Source: Nitrospira sp.
Lineage (GTDB): Bacteria > Nitrospirota > Nitrospiria > Nitrospirales > Nitrospiraceae
Assembly: GCA_016873525.1 (NCBI GenBank)
Contig: VGXD01000093.1
Span: 1 to 7,727, forward strand
Direction of reading: 5' to 3'
Length of the DNA: 7,727 nucleotides
Part shown: positions 6,019 to 7,727 of the stretch, piece after piece
Layout of the letters: each line of letters opens with the position of its first letter
Numbering within the stretch: the first letter of the stretch is position 1
Notes under the pieces: generated by a model
Databases searched by the model: none
Seen by the model: the letters and a program-made list of their open reading frames with translations, nothing else
Told to the model about the DNA's origin: nothing
Translations under genes and position numbers: made by a program

Positions 6019-6609
6019 ATGTCTGGCAGAGGACGACGATGGGGGGTTCTGATCGGGATCATGATGGCGACGGGATTCTGGGGATTCCCAGTTGAACCCA
6101 CGAGGGCCGAGGCGCAGGGCGCTGTTCCGCTTGAGACGGTCGCCGACTACCTCCATGCCGTCATTGAGGCGGACCGGACCTTCTACACGATTCAAGTTGT
6201 GGAGCGGTTGCAGAAGAAGGGCAAGATCGTGGCCTCGGAAGACTGGCGTCTCTCACACACCCTGCCTTTGCCGGCCCAGTTCTTGAAGGAGTCCAACGAT
6301 CTGGCCTCGCTGACCGGCACCAGAGTTCAGTACCGTCTCATCGGCCTCTGGCCGATCAACCCGCAGAACGCCCCGACGACCGACTTTGAACGGCAAGGGC
6401 TTGAGGATGTGAGGCAAAACCCGGACCGCCGGCACAGCGGCGTCGTGACCCTCGGCGGCGCGCAGTACTTTCAGGCCATCTACGCCGACCGGGCTGTCTC
6501 GCAGGCCTGCCTCGGCTGCCACAATGCGCATCCGAAAAGCCAGAAGCGCGATTTCAAGGCCGACGAGGTCATGGGCGCCGTCGTGATCACGATCCCGATG
6601 GGCCACTAG
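6019..6609 (+). CDS. Exported single-haem DUF3365 / Tll0287-like protein
   Basis: A 196-residue protein with an N-terminal export signal: RGRR, a hydrophobic core at about 8-23, likely cleavage near the RAEA at 29-32. The mature chain matches my recollection of the DUF3365 (Tll0287-like) fold, a PAS-like domain that binds one haem. Conserved-looking blocks are the IEADRTFYTIQVVERLQKKGKI helix near the start, LPLPAQFLKE, YRLIGLWPINPQNAPTTDFE and, near the C-terminus, a c-type haem attachment motif CLGCH (Cys164, Cys167, His168) followed by NAHP and by DEVMGAVVITIPM. In many proteins this domain is the sensory part of kinases or cyclases; here it stands alone with no output domain, so a periplasmic redox, gas-sensing or electron-transfer role is inferred. 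It depends on the cytochrome c maturation machinery. Monocistronic by appearance, divergent from rluD. Confidence 0.88.
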   Translation: MSGRGRRWGVLIGIMMATGFWGFPVEPTRAEAQGAVPLETVADYLHAVIEADRTFYTIQVVERLQKKGKIVASEDWRLSHTLPLPAQFLKESNDLASLTGTRVQYRLIGLWPINPQNAPTTDFERQGLEDVRQNPDRRHSGVVTLGGAQYFQAIYADRAVSQACLGCHNAHPKSQKRDFKADEVMGAVVITIPMGH

Positions 6610-6657
6610 CCTTGTCGCTGGGAAGGCGTAGTCTGATTGGCGCTCCAATTCACTCAA

Positions 6658-6689
6658 CTTCTGTGATAGCCTGTCCAGCAATACAGAAG
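6658..6689. promoter_or_regulatory. Perfect 7-bp inverted repeat upstream of the antitoxin-like gene
   Basis: CTTCTGT at 6658-6664 is repeated inverted as ACAGAAG at 6683-6689, with 18 bp between. Centre-to-centre spacing is 25 bp, over two helical turns. It ends 20 bp before the antitoxin start and just ahead of its Shine-Dalgarno. Type II antitoxins commonly repress their own promoter through such sites, so it is a candidate operator; no binding data can be read from sequence. Confidence 0.4.
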
Positions 6690-6709
6690 GACGTTTGAGA
6701 GGGACGGTC

Positions 6710-6916
6710 ATGAAACACATCGCGGCTCATTACGATGGGGAAAAAGTCGTTCTTGGTGAACCGGTACGGTTGAAGGCAAACACACCGCTTGAAGTTGTGG
6801 TTCCAGATTCGGAAGAGGAAGGCAATCTTCTCGGAAAGGGACTGTTCCTAGCGTCGTTACCGACCTTGCAGAAGGTATGGGACAATCCCGGTGACGCTGC
6901 CTATGACAACCCATGA
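6710..6916 (+). CDS. Small antitoxin-like protein (type II toxin-antitoxin)
   Basis: A 68-residue protein starting at ATG 6710, with AGAGGG at 6698-6703 six bases upstream; the in-frame TTG at 6695 is less likely. The N-terminal half (MKHIAAHYDGEKVVLGEPVR, then LEVVVP) has the short beta-strand pattern of AF2212-like/AbrB-like antitoxins, in which a small beta domain binds DNA and dimerises. An acidic linker (DSEEEG) leads to a C-terminal segment, LPTLQKVWDNPGDAAYDNP, resembling the toxin-binding tails of antitoxins paired with MazF/PemK or PIN toxins. Its stop codon overlaps an ATG (ATGA at 6913-6916), the usual antitoxin-toxin junction, but the toxin that follows is reduced to a stump. Its base composition looks visibly less GC-rich than neighbouring genes, consistent with mobility. 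The family assignment is by pattern and moderately sure. Confidence 0.72.
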   Translation: MKHIAAHYDGEKVVLGEPVRLKANTPLEVVVPDSEEEGNLLGKGLFLASLPTLQKVWDNPGDAAYDNP

Positions 6917-6920
6917 ATGA

Positions 6921-7025
6921 CTTGCTGCCCTCGACAAGGCACGCATCATTCGACGCCTCGGGCATTTCTCTTCGCCTGACTTAGCAAAACTCGATCAACC
7001 CCTCCGCAACTGGCTTGGCCTCTAA
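6921..7025 (+). pseudogene. C-terminal remnant of a MazF/PemK-like toxin
   Basis: In the frame ending at TAA 7023-7025, the translation after an in-frame stop (TGA 6918-6920) is a 34-residue fragment: LAALDKARIIRRLGHFSS, then PDLAKLDQPLRNWLGL. This resembles the end of MazF/PemK mRNA interferases: an (L)DK/ER-I-x-R-x-LG strand-turn, then a final helix of the form L..LD..LR..LGL. A full toxin is about 105-115 residues, so roughly the first 75-80, including the RNA-binding and active-site strands, are missing. The probable original start, the ATG overlapping the antitoxin stop at 6913, is in a different frame from the stump and gives only a 23-residue peptide. An internal deletion that also shifted the frame is the simplest reading. 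The fragment should be inactive. Confidence 0.65.
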
Positions 7026-7035
7026 GAAACGAAGA

Positions 7036-7050
7036 AACGGCACCACCGTT
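7036..7050 (-). terminator. Possible rho-independent terminator of the cupin gene
   Basis: Arms 7036-7040 (AACGG) and 7046-7050 (CCGTT) pair perfectly around a 5-nt loop, 18 bp past the cupin stop. Read on the minus strand, the hairpin is followed by a T-rich run (TCTTCGTTTCTT), as expected for intrinsic termination of the cupin transcript. The stem is short, so support is moderate. Confidence 0.4.
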
Positions 7051-7068
7051 CTCTCATCTTATAGAACG

Positions 7069-7404
7069 CTACGCCTTGACCATGACAAGGAGCATCTTGA
7101 ACCGCGTAACCGCTTTGAGGGCGTGCGGCCGACCGGCCGGAAGCCGCAAGAGCTGGCCGGCGGATACACGATGGGGCACCTCGGCGATCGAGATCTCCGC
7201 CTCGCCGTCGATCAAAATCACAAGCGCATCGAACGGCGCCCTGTGTTCGCTGAGTCCCTCGCCTTGATCGAAGGCAAAGGCCGTGACCGTGCCCGCTGGC
7301 TTCTTCACGATCGTTCGACTGACCACCGCACCAGGCTGATACTGGATGAGTTCGGCCAGCACCACGACGCCTTCAAGTTCGTCCGGTACGTTCGGCTCCA
7401 CCAT
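7069..7404 (-). CDS. Small single-domain cupin protein
   Basis: An 111-residue beta-barrel protein of the cupin superfamily. The start chosen is ATG 7404, with GGAGG (7412-7416 on the complementary strand) seven bases upstream; an adjoining GTG at 7407 is too close to it. The first cupin motif is EGLSEHRAPFDALVILIDGEAEI (49-71), with His54 where the HxH pair is expected but without the second histidine. The second motif is LPAGRPHALKA (88-98), with His94. This SEH.APFDALV / PHALKA...FKMLL form recurs in a widespread family of small stand-alone cupins of unknown function, so the altered ligand set is a family trait as far as I recall. No partner gene is evident: the HNH gene lies 88 bp upstream on the same strand, and the toxin remnant lies downstream on the other strand. 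Metal binding and any enzymatic activity are not established. Confidence 0.87.
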   Translation of the reverse strand: MVEPNVPDELEGVVVLAELIQYQPGAVVSRTIVKKPAGTVTAFAFDQGEGLSEHRAPFDALVILIDGEAEISIAEVPHRVSAGQLLRLPAGRPHALKAVTRFKMLLVMVKA

Positions 7405-7492
7405 CACAGCGCCTCCATGAACGACATGCTGGGCGGGATCGTCATCGAGATTTCAGTCGGGCTCTAACACAGGCGTCAGGTGAAACGGTAGG

Positions 7493-7720
7493 TTAGACCA
7501 CGCTATCGCGCTGGCCACGGTTGCACTTGTAGCAGAGAGTCTCGAGATTGGATAGATGATCGCTTCCTCCCTTGGCAAATGGGAAACGATGATGAACTTC
7601 AAGGCGCACGCCGACTCCGCTCGCGCCACACCTGACGCACGCAAAATGATCACGCTTGAGAACGAAAAACCGCTTTCTCAGGGACAGGGCGTCCCGTTTG
7701 CGCGGCGCCTCCACGGTCAC
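7493..7720 (-). CDS. HNH endonuclease-like protein, possibly cut at the window edge
   Basis: The frame runs from the window edge to TAA 7493-7495. The best visible start is GTG 7720, giving 75 residues, but the frame stays open to the end, so the protein may be longer. It carries a zinc-stabilised HNH fold: CVRC (Cys28, Cys31), EVHH (His43, His44, with His43 or His44 the catalytic histidine), FPFAKGGSDHLSNLETLC, with Asn58 as the central N of HNH, and CYKC (Cys63, Cys66) closing the zinc site. A basic N-terminus (RKRDALSLRKRFFVLKRD) precedes it, similar to many small HNH proteins. Members nick or cut DNA as stand-alone nucleases, restriction enzymes or mobile-element endonucleases; the target here cannot be predicted. 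The cupin gene lies 88 bp downstream on the same strand. Confidence 0.85.
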   Translation of the reverse strand: MTVEAPRKRDALSLRKRFFVLKRDHFACVRCGASGVGVRLEVHHRFPFAKGGSDHLSNLETLCYKCNRGQRDSVV

Positions 7721-7727
7721 AACGGGT

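Noticed and set aside
6636..6649. ATTGG-CGCT-CCAAT hairpin 27 bp after the haem-protein stop as a terminator
   Set aside because: The stem is only five base pairs and no T-run follows; left out as a terminator call.
6913..6984. 23-residue peptide from the ATG overlapping the antitoxin stop as a real small gene
   Set aside because: It reads out of frame through the toxin stump and has no similarity to a toxin N-terminus; best explained as a by-product of the deletion.
7015..7467. 150-residue open frame on the plus strand
   Set aside because: Runs antisense across the cupin gene, which has a Shine-Dalgarno and cupin motifs; the plus frame has no recognisable pattern.

Overview
The window is GC-rich chromosomal bacterial DNA. 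The mix of genes (AnmK, a ZnuACB-type importer, a stand-alone DUF3365/Tll0287-type haem protein, an 'APFDALV' cupin) and the periodic intergenic tracts made me think of Nitrospirota (Nitrospira-like). That is an impression from gene style, not a marker-gene identification.

Left part (1-3568): a minus-strand anhydro-N-acetylmuramic acid kinase gene (anmK, cut by the window start) is divergent from a plus-strand three-gene metal-uptake operon. The operon encodes a periplasmic binding protein (znuA), an ATPase (znuC) and a membrane permease (znuB). Together they form a cluster A-I zinc/manganese-type ABC importer: ZnuA captures the ion, ZnuB carries it across the membrane, ZnuC powers the step. 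The ATPase ends in four consecutive histidines. The anmK-znuA gap and the znuC-znuB spacer are both largely made of degenerate 8-bp tandem tracts.

Middle part (3582-5874): a minus-strand GNAT acetyltransferase, a plus-strand 59-residue double-CxxC zinc-ribbon protein too short for a typical ORF cutoff, a long imperfect hairpin built of 7-bp units between convergent genes, and a two-gene minus-strand unit (an RluD-type 23S rRNA pseudouridine synthase followed after 3 bp by an unrecognised 141-residue helical protein).

Right part (6019-7727): an exported single-haem DUF3365 protein with a textbook Shine-Dalgarno, then a small patch of accessory character. It holds an antitoxin-like gene directly followed by the C-terminal stump of a MazF/PemK-type toxin (toxin core missing and out of frame), a small cupin, and an HNH nuclease-like protein at the window edge.

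No RNA genes, CRISPR array, complete insertion sequence, phage genes or multigene defence system were seen. The best leads for something undescribed are the family of periodic 7-8 bp intergenic tracts and the decapitated toxin-antitoxin locus.
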